From assembly GCF_000283655.1 (NCBI RefSeq), contig NC_016622.1:1810501-1874500 (forward strand): a stretch of DNA of 64,000 nucleotides. Reading direction: 5' to 3'. Origin of the DNA: Azospirillum lipoferum 4B. Its GTDB lineage: Bacteria; Pseudomonadota; Alphaproteobacteria; Azospirillales; Azospirillaceae. Position 1 is the stretch's first letter. Each line of letters starts with the position of its first letter. Below, in pieces: positions 63,546-64,000 of the stretch. The notes beneath the pieces were generated by a model. It did no database searches. It saw nothing but the letters and a program-made list of their open reading frames with translations, and was not told where the DNA came from. Position numbers and translations under genes: made by a program.

Positions 63546-63995
63546 GTGAACGTCGTACCAGAGGCGAGACACAGGGGGCGCGGTCGCACGCCGAAGGTCG
63601 GGACCGGCCTGGACAGGGTGGACACCCATGTCGGCGGCCGGCTGCGGCTGCGCCGCACACTGCTCGGCCTGTCGCAGACCGAACTGGGGCAGAGGGTCGG
63701 CCTGACCTTCCAGCAAATCCAGAAGTACGAGCGCGGCGCCAACGGCATCGCCGCCTCGCGGCTCTGGCAGTTGGCGGACGTCCTCGATGTTCCGGTCAGC
63801 TTCTTCTTCGACGATATGCCCGACGTGGCGCCCCGTGCATCCGGGCTGTCCGATCCCGAAGCGCCGCCGATGGGGCGGCGGGAGACGCTGGAATTGGTAA
63901 AATGCTACTACCGCATCAGGGATCCGCGCGTGCGCCGTGGGGTCTTCGACTTGGTCAAGGCGACGGTGGACGCGGTCGAGGACGTGATCAAATGA
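63546..63995 (+). CDS. XRE-family regulator with C-terminal helical extension
   Basis: This 149-residue regulator has an XRE HTH (GGRLRLRRTLLGLSQTELGQRVGLTFQQIQKYERGANGIAASRLWQLADVL) and the C-terminal DUF-like helical region common in alphaproteobacterial Xre proteins (ETLELVKCYYRIRDPRVRRGVFDLVKATVDAV). The start is the GTG at 63546, chosen because an AGGAG at 63533-63537 precedes it at ideal distance; an ATG at 63432 lacks one. It is divergent from the smaller XRE gene. Confidence 0.88.
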   Translation: MNVVPEARHRGRGRTPKVGTGLDRVDTHVGGRLRLRRTLLGLSQTELGQRVGLTFQQIQKYERGANGIAASRLWQLADVLDVPVSFFFDDMPDVAPRASGLSDPEAPPMGRRETLELVKCYYRIRDPRVRRGVFDLVKATVDAVEDVIK

Positions 63996-64000
63996 CGTCC

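Noticed and set aside
1-64000. CRISPR array
   Set aside because: No regularly spaced direct repeats of 23-40 bp were seen; the repeats found are tandem PAS units, leader copies and REP-like palindromes.
1-64000. Complete insertion sequence or transposase
   Set aside because: No transposase motif or pair of terminal repeats with target duplication could be supported.

Overview
The window is high-GC alphaproteobacterial DNA. It most resembles Rhodospirillales, probably an Azospirillum-like bacterium. The evidence is the very GC-rich coding with long spurious antisense frames, an NDUFA12-type complex I accessory subunit beside mlaD and a DUF2155 protein, a reduced Isc cluster led by cysE-iscR, and a soluble chemoreceptor. 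The genus is an inference; no marker here fixes it.

Region 1 (1-45 kb) is chromosomal housekeeping. It carries mutL, a GH13 trehalose synthase-like enzyme, an oxalate/formate-type MFS carrier, rluB-rsmD, tadA, purD and xseA (divergent), tcuAB, pyrC, hisS, a large bifunctional penicillin-binding protein, an SDR, rplY-pth-ychF, a Na/Pi carrier with a PhoU-like tail, an EAL protein, a Nudix hydrolase, a LysR/MFS pair, NDUFA12-mlaD-lipoprotein-DUF2155, an alpha/beta hydrolase, cysE-iscR-cysteine desulfurase-hscB-like-fdx-mnmA, and a tRNA with a CAT anticodon. One accessory patch sits right after mutL. There, an AT-rich two-gene cassette (a RusA-like nuclease plus an unknown protein) abuts a decayed MazF/PemK toxin remnant, followed by an intact-looking higBA toxin-antitoxin pair.

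Region 2 (about 45.3-64 kb) begins just past the tRNA and its terminator and looks like one end of an integrative/conjugative element or plasmid-derived island. Its order is: IetS-IetA (subtilisin-like protease plus AAA ATPase, a known plasmid-stability and phage-defence pair), an ArdC-type antirestriction protein, a long ParB-like protein, a 1457-residue methylase plus Strawberry-notch-type helicase, a Toprim primase-like protein, a DUF2493 (SLOG) protein, an AT-rich 726-residue putative nuclease, a small HTH protein, DUF736, a 57-residue protein behind a Shine-Dalgarno-sequestering hairpin, and a divergent pair of XRE regulators. Integrase and conjugation genes would lie beyond the right edge.

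The most unusual signals are these. A roughly 170-bp leader is duplicated upstream of the DUF2493 and DUF736 genes. A second short leader is shared by ardC and parB. There are two AT-rich insertions carrying nuclease-like genes. The HscB-like protein has a zinc ribbon but lacks the HPD triad of J domains. A chemoreceptor carries two PAS modules about 92% identical to each other. A matching palindromic motif lies upstream of the OxlT-like gene and of a small convergent membrane-protein gene.
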